Shown here: positions 45,057 through 53,186 of the stretch, one piece after another | Numbering within the stretch: the stretch's first letter is position 1 | How the letters are laid out: every line of letters begins with the position of its first letter | Source: Agrobacterium tumefaciens | Lineage (GTDB): Bacteria > Pseudomonadota > Alphaproteobacteria > Rhizobiales > Rhizobiaceae | DNA length: 64,000 nt | Direction: 5' to 3' | Assembly (NCBI GenBank): GCA_025559845.1 | Contig: CP048469.1 | Location: forward strand, 2,636,001 to 2,700,000 | Translations under genes and position numbers: made by a program | The notes under the pieces: model-generated | Database searches by the model: none | Seen by the model: only the letters and a program-made list of their open reading frames with translations | Told to the model about the DNA's origin: nothing

Positions 45057-46712
45057 TCAACGCATACCGAAAATCGCGGTCGTCGCCCCAATGCCTGGGA
45101 CTGACAATTGGCCGACGAGCAACGATATGAGGGTTACAAACAGGGTAATCGATAAAACATGCATGTATGTGGAAGAGGCGTTTTTCAACGCGACGGCCCG
45201 GCCCGCACCACTGGAGGACAGCGTTGTTTTCTGCCGCGTCCACTTCTGGCGATCGAGGTGAAAGAAAATATAGGTTTTGATGATCGAGCCAAAGACCTGA
45301 TTGAAATAGATAAAAAATGGATAGAAGATCGACACCCGTGGACGGGAATTGAATAACATCAATGTCATGATGTAGCGGGTCAGCAGAACCCAGGCGATAT
45401 AGGCCGGAAAAATGAACGGGTTATCGAACAGCCCGATCAGAATGACCATCACCAGACCGGCAAGCGATGTCCACATCGAGATGCGTTGATCGAAAATCGT
45501 CCACCAGGTGAAATAACCGATACGCCACGGACCGAGTGCCAATGCACGGCTGTTGGTGCGTAACATGTTGCCGAACCAGCGCGTCATCAATTGCGCTGCA
45601 GCCTGGAAAAATCCGGATGTCGGCGGATCTTCAACCGTTGCGACGCTAACGTCAGGCAGATAAAGCATCTGATAATTGTTGCGCAGCAGCCAGTACCAGC
45701 TCGACTTGTCGTCACCGGTGAGAAACTTCAACCTGCCAAGACGCCAATGCTCGATATAGTCCGACTCCACCTGACGGATAAACTCGGGATTGGTGATGAC
45801 GGACGCGCGGAACATCGACATCCGGCCGGTCAGCGTCAGCACACGCCTGGAAAGGCCGTTGGACGACATCAGAATGTGGCGTTGTGCAAAACGCAGCGAA
45901 TACCAGATGTGAAATGATGATTTCCCACGGACCCGCGACGTCTCGTCCGTTGTCAACGCACCAACCCGACCATCCGCGAAGAAACCGGCACACCGGTCGA
46001 CAAGATTTTCAGGCACGATGGAATCGCCATCGATCACGGCAACCACATCGTCGGCACGAGGCTCCAGCTTGGAGACCGCCCGGAAAGCATAGGCCAATGC
46101 ATCACGTTTGCCGCTGCCATTGATGCGGGTGATGACCAACCGGACACTGGTTTTTTCGCCACAGATAAGTCGGTGCATGGAACGGATCAGGCGCTGATCC
46201 GACATTTCTACGATCGACGCGACAACAGTCGCTCCACCGCGAGACGAAAGAGCGGCGCGGAATGCGGCACGGTAGACTTCCGCCGTTGTGTCGCCGTCGA
46301 TACGAAAACTCGTTACGATGAGATAGGCATGTGGCGCCTGGCCGTTTTCCGCACTCTGCAGAAGATGGCGATCCGCACGGAGACGCATTTTGGGGAAAAC
46401 GACGCTGCGGTAAATGTTGGACCGTACAAAATGCAAAATACCCCAGAAATATCGCCATACGGCCAGAGCGCCCAGACCAAACAGGAGGCCGGTGTTCGCG
46501 CCAAAAAGAACGCCTTCCGGAACGACAACAATCAGACTGGCGAGCGCCAGCACAAACAGCACGTGCGCTGGAAGGCTTTCACTCCAATAAACGATAGCGG
46601 ATTGCTCTCCCGCCTGAGAAACAGGGACTGTTGATAATCTATCGACAGGCAATACTTCACCAGGGAGACCGAGCACTCTCTTTTCGAGATTGCGTCTCAT
46701 GGCATAATCCAT
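45057..46712 (-). CDS. alg8: Alg8, mannuronan polymerase (GT2 glycosyltransferase)
   Basis: About 551 residues. Two N-terminal membrane segments precede a cytoplasmic GT2 domain with D228-G-D230 (VIDGDS), TDETS, TGDDKSSWYW and the processive motif Q374xxR378W379 (QLMTRW), then C-terminal membrane segments. This is the inner-membrane polymerase using GDP-mannuronate. The ATG at 46712 is used; a second in-frame ATG lies at 46700 and no strong ribosome site is visible. An AT-rich 130-bp gap separates it from algJ, so it may have its own promoter. Confidence 0.93.
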   Translation of the reverse strand: MDYAMRRNLEKRVLGLPGEVLPVDRLSTVPVSQAGEQSAIVYWSESLPAHVLFVLALASLIVVVPEGVLFGANTGLLFGLGALAVWRYFWGILHFVRSNIYRSVVFPKMRLRADRHLLQSAENGQAPHAYLIVTSFRIDGDTTAEVYRAAFRAALSSRGGATVVASIVEMSDQRLIRSMHRLICGEKTSVRLVITRINGSGKRDALAYAFRAVSKLEPRADDVVAVIDGDSIVPENLVDRCAGFFADGRVGALTTDETSRVRGKSSFHIWYSLRFAQRHILMSSNGLSRRVLTLTGRMSMFRASVITNPEFIRQVESDYIEHWRLGRLKFLTGDDKSSWYWLLRNNYQMLYLPDVSVATVEDPPTSGFFQAAAQLMTRWFGNMLRTNSRALALGPWRIGYFTWWTIFDQRISMWTSLAGLVMVILIGLFDNPFIFPAYIAWVLLTRYIMTLMLFNSRPRVSIFYPFFIYFNQVFGSIIKTYIFFHLDRQKWTRQKTTLSSSGAGRAVALKNASSTYMHVLSITLFVTLISLLVGQLSVPGIGATTAIFGMR

Positions 46713-46845
46713 CAATTAAATATTTTTTTGCACCAGCATGCAATTCTAAGTATAAATCTGAATATATCCAATATATTTCTTTATTATAAGCTAAAATTGG
46801 AATTATTCAAACTATAAATTCAAAAATACAAATAATTATTATATT
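46713..46845 (-). promoter_or_regulatory. AT-rich gap upstream of alg8
   Basis: About 130 bp of strongly AT-rich DNA (runs such as AATATATCCAATATATTT) between the algJ stop and the alg8 start, in contrast to the few-bp or overlapping junctions elsewhere in the operon. It probably holds an internal promoter and a regulator-binding region. No specific boxes are assigned. Confidence 0.5.
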
Positions 46846-47916
46846 CTATGCAGCATCATCCAAGTAACGAACTGGAATTTCCCACAATACGACCTTCGGC
46901 ACGGCCTGGGCATCCAAAGTCTTGAGAAACTCCTGCATGGGGGCGAAAGGCCCCTTCCCCTCTCGGGCGTAGTTGAGAACATCGACCTCGCATATCGTTT
47001 TCAGCTGGTCCTCAAAAGACCACAGCGGGTTTGCGCTGTAGCTGGTTCCAACAAGCACAACCTGGTCCATCACTTGCGCTTCACCGTCACTACCCGCAAA
47101 CAGCGCATCGGCATCATCGACCTTGGCCGCAGCCGATATTGGCTGGATAATATCAGCGCTTTCCTGAGAACCGGACAGCATCCAGCCTGCATCGACAAAC
47201 TTCGCAAGGTCGCCAACGTGGCGCACATTATCTTGCGGCACACTTTCGAAAGCGGTTTTCATCAGCTGGTCCCGACCGGGAATTGCCGAACAGGCCGCCT
47301 TGGCGGCAAGGCCACTGCCTTTGACGGTCCAGTGTGTATCCGCCCGCAGGAAAAGTTCTTCCGGCTTTGCAGCTCCGAACGTCGCTGCGACATCCGCAGC
47401 CGGAATGCCTCTTTCTTTAAGAAAAGCCAGAAACCTGGGGTAAAGATCGGCGTTGCTATCAGGCAGGACGTTACCCCCCAGTTCGCCGGCAACGACCTGC
47501 GCTTTGGGCGGGACTGGCACAATCACCAGAGTGCTGCCTTTTTCGGCCAAAGTGGCACGGATATCCGTGATCGTCTGGAAAGATCTATCCAGGTTGGCCT
47601 CCGATGTGCGGCCCCAGGCAAACTCCTCCGCCGTGAAAAGCCAGCCATTGCGACCAACGACAGCACCCTTCCGCGCCTCTCCGAAAATACCGAGAGAAAC
47701 TGCATTGAAGAGTTCGACAGCAAAACCGCTGAACGGCAGTTCCCGCTCATAACCTTCTTCAAACCGGCTGGTCATCTTGCCGGTCCACACATCGGCAAGC
47801 GCGTCCACCCTTATATCCTCCTCCGGAAGATCGACCACATAGTTGGCGGTGATTCCGGCACCGGCCAGCAGAAGGAAAAGAACCGACGCGGTTGAAAGCA
47901 AACGTGGTGAGATCAT
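46846..47916 (-). CDS. algJ: alginate O-acetylation protein AlgJ
   Basis: 356 residues from the ATG at 47916, which has AGGGAG 8 nt upstream; the GTG at 47925 is too close to that site. One N-terminal membrane segment (TASVLFLLLAGAGITANYVV) anchors a periplasmic SGNH domain with DTHW (LRADTHWTVKG) and GTSYS (LVGTSYSANPLW). AlgJ-type proteins lack the C-terminal CBM of AlgX and relay acetyl groups from AlgI. It follows algI by 12 bp. Confidence 0.9.
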   Translation of the reverse strand: MISPRLLSTASVLFLLLAGAGITANYVVDLPEEDIRVDALADVWTGKMTSRFEEGYERELPFSGFAVELFNAVSLGIFGEARKGAVVGRNGWLFTAEEFAWGRTSEANLDRSFQTITDIRATLAEKGSTLVIVPVPPKAQVVAGELGGNVLPDSNADLYPRFLAFLKERGIPAADVAATFGAAKPEELFLRADTHWTVKGSGLAAKAACSAIPGRDQLMKTAFESVPQDNVRHVGDLAKFVDAGWMLSGSQESADIIQPISAAAKVDDADALFAGSDGEAQVMDQVVLVGTSYSANPLWSFEDQLKTICEVDVLNYAREGKGPFAPMQEFLKTLDAQAVPKVVLWEIPVRYLDDAA

Positions 47917-47928
47917 GCGTCGCACTCC

Positions 47929-49359
47929 CTAAAACTGAAAATAGAGGAAGGGTGAGTCGTTGTCGGCCGTCAGCTTCAGTATCGACACCATACCGAGAAA
48001 GCACACGATGCCCGTTGCCGCCAAGGCTACACCCCCAGTCGACGGGGAAAGTTGCATATGGATCAGTCGCTCAGCCGGAAAAGTCCGATTAAACCATGGT
48101 TCTATGAACACGACCACAACACCCACAGCCAGGGATGCAAGGGCGAAGTTCTTGATTTGCCAAGCGATATCCGGCTGCATGGCCAAACCGTTAAGTCCGA
48201 TCATGCCACGATACATGTCGAGCGCACTGTGCACGTCGAGTGACCGAAACATGACCCAGCCAAGCATCACCAGCAACAGGGTGCCACCCAAGGCGACGAC
48301 AGAGCGTTTATCCGATGGCTTGATACCGAGCAGGCGTTCCAAAGCCAGCAGGCCACCATGCCACACACCCCACAGCACGAAGGTCCAGTTTGCACCATGC
48401 CACAGTCCACCAAGAACCATGGTGATGAACAGATTGAAGTAAGTCCTGAATGTCCCGAGCCTGTTGCCACCGAGTGGAATGTATAGGTAGTCGCGCAGCC
48501 AGGCCGAGAGGCTGAGATGCCAGCGACGCCAGAATTCCGTAATTGACCGCGATACATAGGGACAATCGAAATTCTCGATAAAACGGAACCCCATCATCAT
48601 GCCCAATCCCACAGCCATGCTGGAATAGCCGGAGAAGTCGAAATAGAGCTGGATTGAATATGCGATCGTTCCAAGCCAGGCTTCGGCAAGGGTTGGATCG
48701 GCCTTGGCAAAGATGGCATCGGCAATAGGTGCCACGGAATCCGCAATCAGCACTTTTTTTGCAAGCCCGGCAAAGAAACGAATGCCGCCTTCGGCAAAAA
48801 GCTCCAGGGAATGCTGCCTATACATGAACTGATGGGCGAGATCCTTGTATCGCAACACCGGACCGGCGACCAACTGAGGAAACAAAGCCTTGAATGCAGC
48901 GAAGTCAAAGAAATTCTGCGCCGGCGGAGCGTCTTCTCGATAGATATCGATAAGATATGAAATCGCCTGAAATATATAAAAGGATATTCCGATCGGCAGC
49001 AGGATACGCGCATGCCACGATGTGAATGGCGCGCCGCCATTGAACAAGTCGGCAAGACTGTCCATGAAGAAATTACAATATTTGAAGTAACCGAGCACAA
49101 GCAATGGCCCGGTAATGGCAACAACCAGCAGTCTTTTGCGCGACTGTGCCGTCCGCTCTACATAGATCAGCTTTCCGAAGATGTAACTCCAGAGAGTGAC
49201 CAGGAAGAGCAGGGCAAGATAGTCCATCCTCCACCACCCATAGAATAGATAGGAGAACAGAAGTATAACAAGGGATTTATACCGAAAAGGAACGGAGAAA
49301 TACACACCGAACGCAATTGGCAAAAACATAAATATGAATAAAACGGATGAAAAAACCAT
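47929..49359 (-). CDS. algI: alginate O-acetyltransferase AlgI (MBOAT family)
   Basis: 476-residue multi-spanning membrane protein. The MBOAT motif FWRRWHLSLSAWLRDYLYIP and the conserved His in GGLWHGANWTFVLWG are intact, and the N-terminus has the AlgI pattern (MVFSSVLFIFMFLPI). It passes acetyl groups across the inner membrane for transfer by AlgJ/AlgX. First gene of the leftward alg operon; unlike Pseudomonas, algI-algJ lead rather than trail alg8-alg44. Confidence 0.94.
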   Translation of the reverse strand: MVFSSVLFIFMFLPIAFGVYFSVPFRYKSLVILLFSYLFYGWWRMDYLALLFLVTLWSYIFGKLIYVERTAQSRKRLLVVAITGPLLVLGYFKYCNFFMDSLADLFNGGAPFTSWHARILLPIGISFYIFQAISYLIDIYREDAPPAQNFFDFAAFKALFPQLVAGPVLRYKDLAHQFMYRQHSLELFAEGGIRFFAGLAKKVLIADSVAPIADAIFAKADPTLAEAWLGTIAYSIQLYFDFSGYSSMAVGLGMMMGFRFIENFDCPYVSRSITEFWRRWHLSLSAWLRDYLYIPLGGNRLGTFRTYFNLFITMVLGGLWHGANWTFVLWGVWHGGLLALERLLGIKPSDKRSVVALGGTLLLVMLGWVMFRSLDVHSALDMYRGMIGLNGLAMQPDIAWQIKNFALASLAVGVVVVFIEPWFNRTFPAERLIHMQLSPSTGGVALAATGIVCFLGMVSILKLTADNDSPFLYFQF

Positions 49360-49943
49360 CTTTATCGACTTTCTTCATGAAGGCCGAATTAAATATGCTG
49401 ATATAAGAATATGAATTAATACCAGAGTCAACAATACTGTTAATAAAAAATTAAGACGCTTGTAAAAGCGCGCCAAATTGACTTTCGATCCGCGATTATG
49501 GAAAATAGTTTTTAGAATTTTTTTGCCATGCAGCATAGGCAATACGCCAACCAGGATTTATCAATATATTTCTCAAACGGCGTCGTAGTATTGCGAAACT
49601 GCAATTGAGACGCTGCGAGAAGACTGAAGTTAGAATTATTTTTTGATTTTTTAGCATTAATTGGGAAATACGGTTCATCAACATGAACTGAACGCCGCGA
49701 CGACAGGGAATAATTTCGCCCTCAGGAACGACGATATCCGGATGATTTTACCATATGCGACATCTGCGAGCACACAGAGGAGACGGTGTGCGGCGCGTTA
49801 AAATGACATGTGCATGTCTTTCAGCTTTGGCCGCTAGAGGGAGTAACTCTTTTTGAGACACAACCTTCTGTCGCACCAGCCATATTTTCTATTGCTTGCA
49901 GACAACAGATTTTATATGTCCGGAACGGTTCAGGGAGCCGCCG
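49360..49943. promoter_or_regulatory. 584-bp divergent region between algI and telA
   Basis: The left two thirds (49360-49680) are AT-rich and presumably carry the main alg operon promoter; the right part carries the telA promoter. A 5-bp stem hairpin lies near 49462-49475 (CGCTTGTAAAAGCG). A 62-codon minus-strand reading frame at 49496-49684 lacks gene-like features. This is the right border of the alginate-type locus; no integrase, insertion sequence or clear direct repeat was found. Confidence 0.5.
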
Positions 49944-51281
49944 ATGTCCGTATTGAAAAGAAAAACGAAAACACCTGTACTCGTCGAGCGCATCGACGAA
50001 TTCGTGGAAAAAATCGACCGGACGATGGAGAGGAACGAGGAAACTCGCAACAAACAGATTCGCGATCTGTGGGACGAGGAAGTCCGTTTCCATTTCGACA
50101 ATGGCCGTACGGAAAAGACGCTCGAACTCTATATCATGAAATATCGGTATGCGCTGAAAGCGAAGTTTGGCCCCAAGAGCACGCCGCTTGCCATCTGCAA
50201 CATGAAAAAGCTGCGAGAGCGGCTGAAAACCTACATTACATCCACGGACTACCAAAGAACCGGCGTGGCAACCTCAATCGTCGAGAAGATCGAACGCGCC
50301 GAATTCAATACCGCCGGACGCAAGCCGACGGTGCTGTTGCGCATTTCAGATTTCATTTCGTCCATGAACGGCATGTCCTCGAAGGAAGACATGGTGGCTT
50401 TGTGGGAAAATGAACTTCAGAGCATGGACGGCAGAGCCCGTACCACGATCATTTCCTACATCACCAAGTACCGCAATGCGATCAAGGAGGCATTTGGTGA
50501 CGAACACCCGATGCTCAAGATCGCGACAGGCGATGCGGCGATGTATGACGACCAACGCCGCGCCAAGATGGAAAAGATCGCCACCAAACATGGCGCGCTG
50601 ATTACGTTCCAGAACTACAAGCAGGTCTTGAAGATTTGTGCCGATTGCCTCCAGTCGAGCGATCCCTTGATGATCGGGATCGGGCTGATTGGCTTGACGG
50701 GACGGCGGCCGTACGAGGTTTTCACACAGGCAGAGTTCTCCCCTGCTCCTTATGGCAAGGGCGTTTCCAAGTGGAGCCTTCTGTTCAGTGGTCAGGCCAA
50801 GACAAAGCAGGGCGAAGGCACGAAGTTTGGTGTCACCTATGAAATTCCGGTTCTGACGCGCTCCACTGTCATCCTTGCGGCCTATGAACGGCTGCGAAAG
50901 AGCAGCCAGGGCATCCTCTGGCACAAGATGTCGATTGACGATTTTGCTGCTGCAACGCGCCTGCCGTTACGAGAGGCCGTTTTCAACATTTTCGAGAACG
51001 TCTGGCCGGAGGAAGAACTTCCCAAGCCCTACGGACTGCGTCATCTCTATGCGGAAGTGTCCTATCACTTCTTTGCACCGCCGCACGTGACGAAAAACAG
51101 CTATTTCGCTGCCATTCTCGGGCACAATAACAACGACCTCGAAACGTCGCTCTCCTATATGACCTATACGCTGCCGGAAGATCGCGCAGACGCCGAGGCA
51201 CGGGCGAAACGCATTACCGAGCGAACGTTGCTGCAGATGACAAACATTACGCCAGCGTCTTTCGAGAACGAAACGCGCTGA
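49944..51281 (+). CDS. telA: protelomerase (telomere resolvase) TelA
   Basis: 445 residues from the ATG with AGGGAG 6 nt upstream. With this start the tyrosine-recombinase-type residues fall at R255 (GLTGRRPYEV), R366 (GLRHLY), H394 (ILGHNNND) and Y405 (LSYMTYTLP), matching Agrobacterium TelA numbering as I recall it. TelA resolves replicated hairpin telomeres of the linear replicon by cutting and rejoining DNA through the active Tyr. The N-terminal third is a helical DNA-binding region. No telomere sequence is expected or seen here. Divergent from algI. Confidence 0.95.
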   Translation: MSVLKRKTKTPVLVERIDEFVEKIDRTMERNEETRNKQIRDLWDEEVRFHFDNGRTEKTLELYIMKYRYALKAKFGPKSTPLAICNMKKLRERLKTYITSTDYQRTGVATSIVEKIERAEFNTAGRKPTVLLRISDFISSMNGMSSKEDMVALWENELQSMDGRARTTIISYITKYRNAIKEAFGDEHPMLKIATGDAAMYDDQRRAKMEKIATKHGALITFQNYKQVLKICADCLQSSDPLMIGIGLIGLTGRRPYEVFTQAEFSPAPYGKGVSKWSLLFSGQAKTKQGEGTKFGVTYEIPVLTRSTVILAAYERLRKSSQGILWHKMSIDDFAAATRLPLREAVFNIFENVWPEEELPKPYGLRHLYAEVSYHFFAPPHVTKNSYFAAILGHNNNDLETSLSYMTYTLPEDRADAEARAKRITERTLLQMTNITPASFENETR

Positions 51282-51334
51282 TAACGGTGGCGTTACCTAT
51301 GTCTTCGTAAACAGAGAAGCGATCGCTCTCAGGC

Positions 51335-51988
51335 TCAGTCACTTTGATGTTGCTGGCTAATCGCACCAAGACCGCCAATGGCGAAACTATAGAGGTGCTC
51401 GACAAGCGCCTCGCGCGGCATCGCAAGAATCTGGTTGGCAAAGATGTTGGGGCCGCGCCCGACCACCAGCAGCATCGCGCAGGGCGCCGCGACACTGACG
51501 AGACATCTGACCAATGCGGGATCATCGGAAGGGATCGCCGTGATCTCGCTGAGGATCGGCAGAATGATCCGGAATTTAGGCATGACCTCGGTCTGCTGCA
51601 TCGACAGGAAATGTGAGGACGGTGCGAGAATCTCCCGTCCGAGAATCCTGACCGGCCAACGCTCTGTTCCTGTCGCACCGTCAACAAGGAACTCTATCAG
51701 TTTTTTGAGCTTGGTCGTCGCCGGAACAGTGCTGGCGGCAAGCCGTTCCAGATCTCCGACATTGATCAGACGGCGATGCGCTTCCGTAAGGGCAGCCTGA
51801 TAAAGACCGTTTCGGCTGCCGAAATGGTAATTGATCGAGGCAAGGTCTACCTCGGCCTCTGCGGCTATCATCTTGCTCGTCGTTTCGGCAAAGCCGACTG
51901 AGGCAAAGAGTTCGCCCGCCGCCACCAGGATGCGATTGTAGGTCACCTCCCCATCAGCGCGCTGCGTTCGGACCGTTTTCTTCCTCAT
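51335..51988 (-). CDS. TetR-family regulator, CecR (YbiH)-like
   Basis: 217 residues from the ATG at 51988 with GGTGAG upstream. The helix-turn-helix is clear (LFASVGFAETTSKMIAAEAE, then VDLASINYHFGSRNGLYQ). C-terminal ligand domain about 150 residues. Divergent from a YbhGFSR-like efflux operon, the same pairing as E. coli cecR-ybhGFSR, so it probably represses that operon and itself. Ligand unknown; CecR in E. coli is linked to cefoperazone and chloramphenicol sensitivity. Confidence 0.88.
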   Translation of the reverse strand: MRKKTVRTQRADGEVTYNRILVAAGELFASVGFAETTSKMIAAEAEVDLASINYHFGSRNGLYQAALTEAHRRLINVGDLERLAASTVPATTKLKKLIEFLVDGATGTERWPVRILGREILAPSSHFLSMQQTEVMPKFRIILPILSEITAIPSDDPALVRCLVSVAAPCAMLLVVGRGPNIFANQILAMPREALVEHLYSFAIGGLGAISQQHQSD

Positions 51989-52190
51989 CAACTCACCCCA
52001 GGTACAGAACCCATCTTCTTCGAAGCCATGTCTGTGGGCGTGTATTCCTCGACCAGACACGCCACCGGATAGCGAAATTGCCCTCAATTTCAAGAGACTC
52101 GACAATAACAGTGCAATAGTCTAAATTCAATTTAAATTTAATGTCGCACATGCCCGGTGTTGGCCAGCCTGCTGCTCAAAGGCCCTTCTC
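51989..52190. promoter_or_regulatory. divergent promoter/operator between tetR and ybhG-like genes
   Basis: A 202-bp gap between divergent genes. Around 52120-52141 lies an AT-rich near-palindromic stretch (AAATTCAATTTAAATTTA) that is a candidate operator for the TetR-family protein. Both promoters should overlap this region. Confidence 0.5.
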
Positions 52191-53186
52191 ATGAAAAAAG
52201 CACTGTTTGCTCTCCTGCTCATCGTCGCTGCCGCTGCAGCCTGGTATTGGCAAGACCAGCGGAAAGCTGAGGAAACCGGTATTCTCACTCTGTTTGGTAA
52301 TGTGGATATTCGGCAGGTCTCACTCGCCTTTGACGGCAGCGGCAGAATTGCAGAGCTCAATGCTGAAGAAGGTGACCGCGTCACTACCGGACAGGTCGTC
52401 GGCCTGCTTGATAACAGGACACTCGAGCTTCAGGCAAATGAGCAGGAAGCGAATGTCGACGTGCAGCGACAAACCCTTCTCAAGCTTCGCAACGGCTCAA
52501 GACCTGAAGAAATCGCCCAGGCGCGTGCCCAGCTCGCTTCGGCAGAAGCATCGGCAGCACGTGCCGAACAGGATTTCACCCGTGCCAGCCGATTGCGCTC
52601 GCCCTCCGGTGGCGCGATCAGCGAGCAAAGCTACGATCAGGCACAGGCAGACGCCCGCGCCGCAACCGCAAAGGTCAATGAACTGCGTGCAGCCCTGCAA
52701 CTGGCGGAAGCCGGTACGCGAAAGGAAGACATTGCTGCCGCAGAGGCACAACTCAAGGCATCGGAAGCGAGCCTTGCGCTTTTGCGACACCAGATCGACC
52801 AGGGCCAACTCCGTGTTCCCATGGACGCCGTCATCCGATCGCGCCTGCATGAACCGGGCGACATGGTTACATCCGCCTCCCCCGTATTCTCTCTTGCCCT
52901 GACCGATCCCAAATGGATTCGCGTCTATGTCGACGAAGCTGATATCGGCAAGATCAAGCCGGGGATGCAGGCGCGGATCATGACAGACAGTCACCCGGAT
53001 AAAGCCATCGAAGGCAAGGTGGGTTACATTTCCTCCGTAGCTGAGTTTACACCGAAATCAGTGCAGACAGAGGAGCTCCGCACCAGCCTCGTCTATGAAG
53101 TGCGTGTGATCGTTACGGACACCGAAAACGTGTTGCGTCTTGGCCAACCGGCAACGGTTCGCCTGCAAATCGGGGCGCCATCGTGA
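52191..53186 (+). CDS. HlyD-family membrane-fusion protein, YbhG-like
   Basis: 331 residues. An N-terminal anchor (ALFALLLIVAAAAAWYW) is followed by a lipoyl half (VSLAFDGSGRIAELNAEEGD), a coiled-coil hairpin (about residues 75-205) with the SGGAISEQSYDQAQADARAA turn, and the second lipoyl/beta domain (RVPMDAVIRSRLHEPGDMV). Adaptor for the downstream ABC exporter. Its stop overlaps the GTG start of the ATPase gene. Confidence 0.9.
   Translation: MKKALFALLLIVAAAAAWYWQDQRKAEETGILTLFGNVDIRQVSLAFDGSGRIAELNAEEGDRVTTGQVVGLLDNRTLELQANEQEANVDVQRQTLLKLRNGSRPEEIAQARAQLASAEASAARAEQDFTRASRLRSPSGGAISEQSYDQAQADARAATAKVNELRAALQLAEAGTRKEDIAAAEAQLKASEASLALLRHQIDQGQLRVPMDAVIRSRLHEPGDMVTSASPVFSLALTDPKWIRVYVDEADIGKIKPGMQARIMTDSHPDKAIEGKVGYISSVAEFTPKSVQTEELRTSLVYEVRVIVTDTENVLRLGQPATVRLQIGAPS

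Noticed and set aside
17962..49943. Search for integrase, insertion sequence, direct repeats or tRNA at the borders of the alginate-type locus
   Set aside because: None found by eye, so no mobile element is claimed despite the accessory look.
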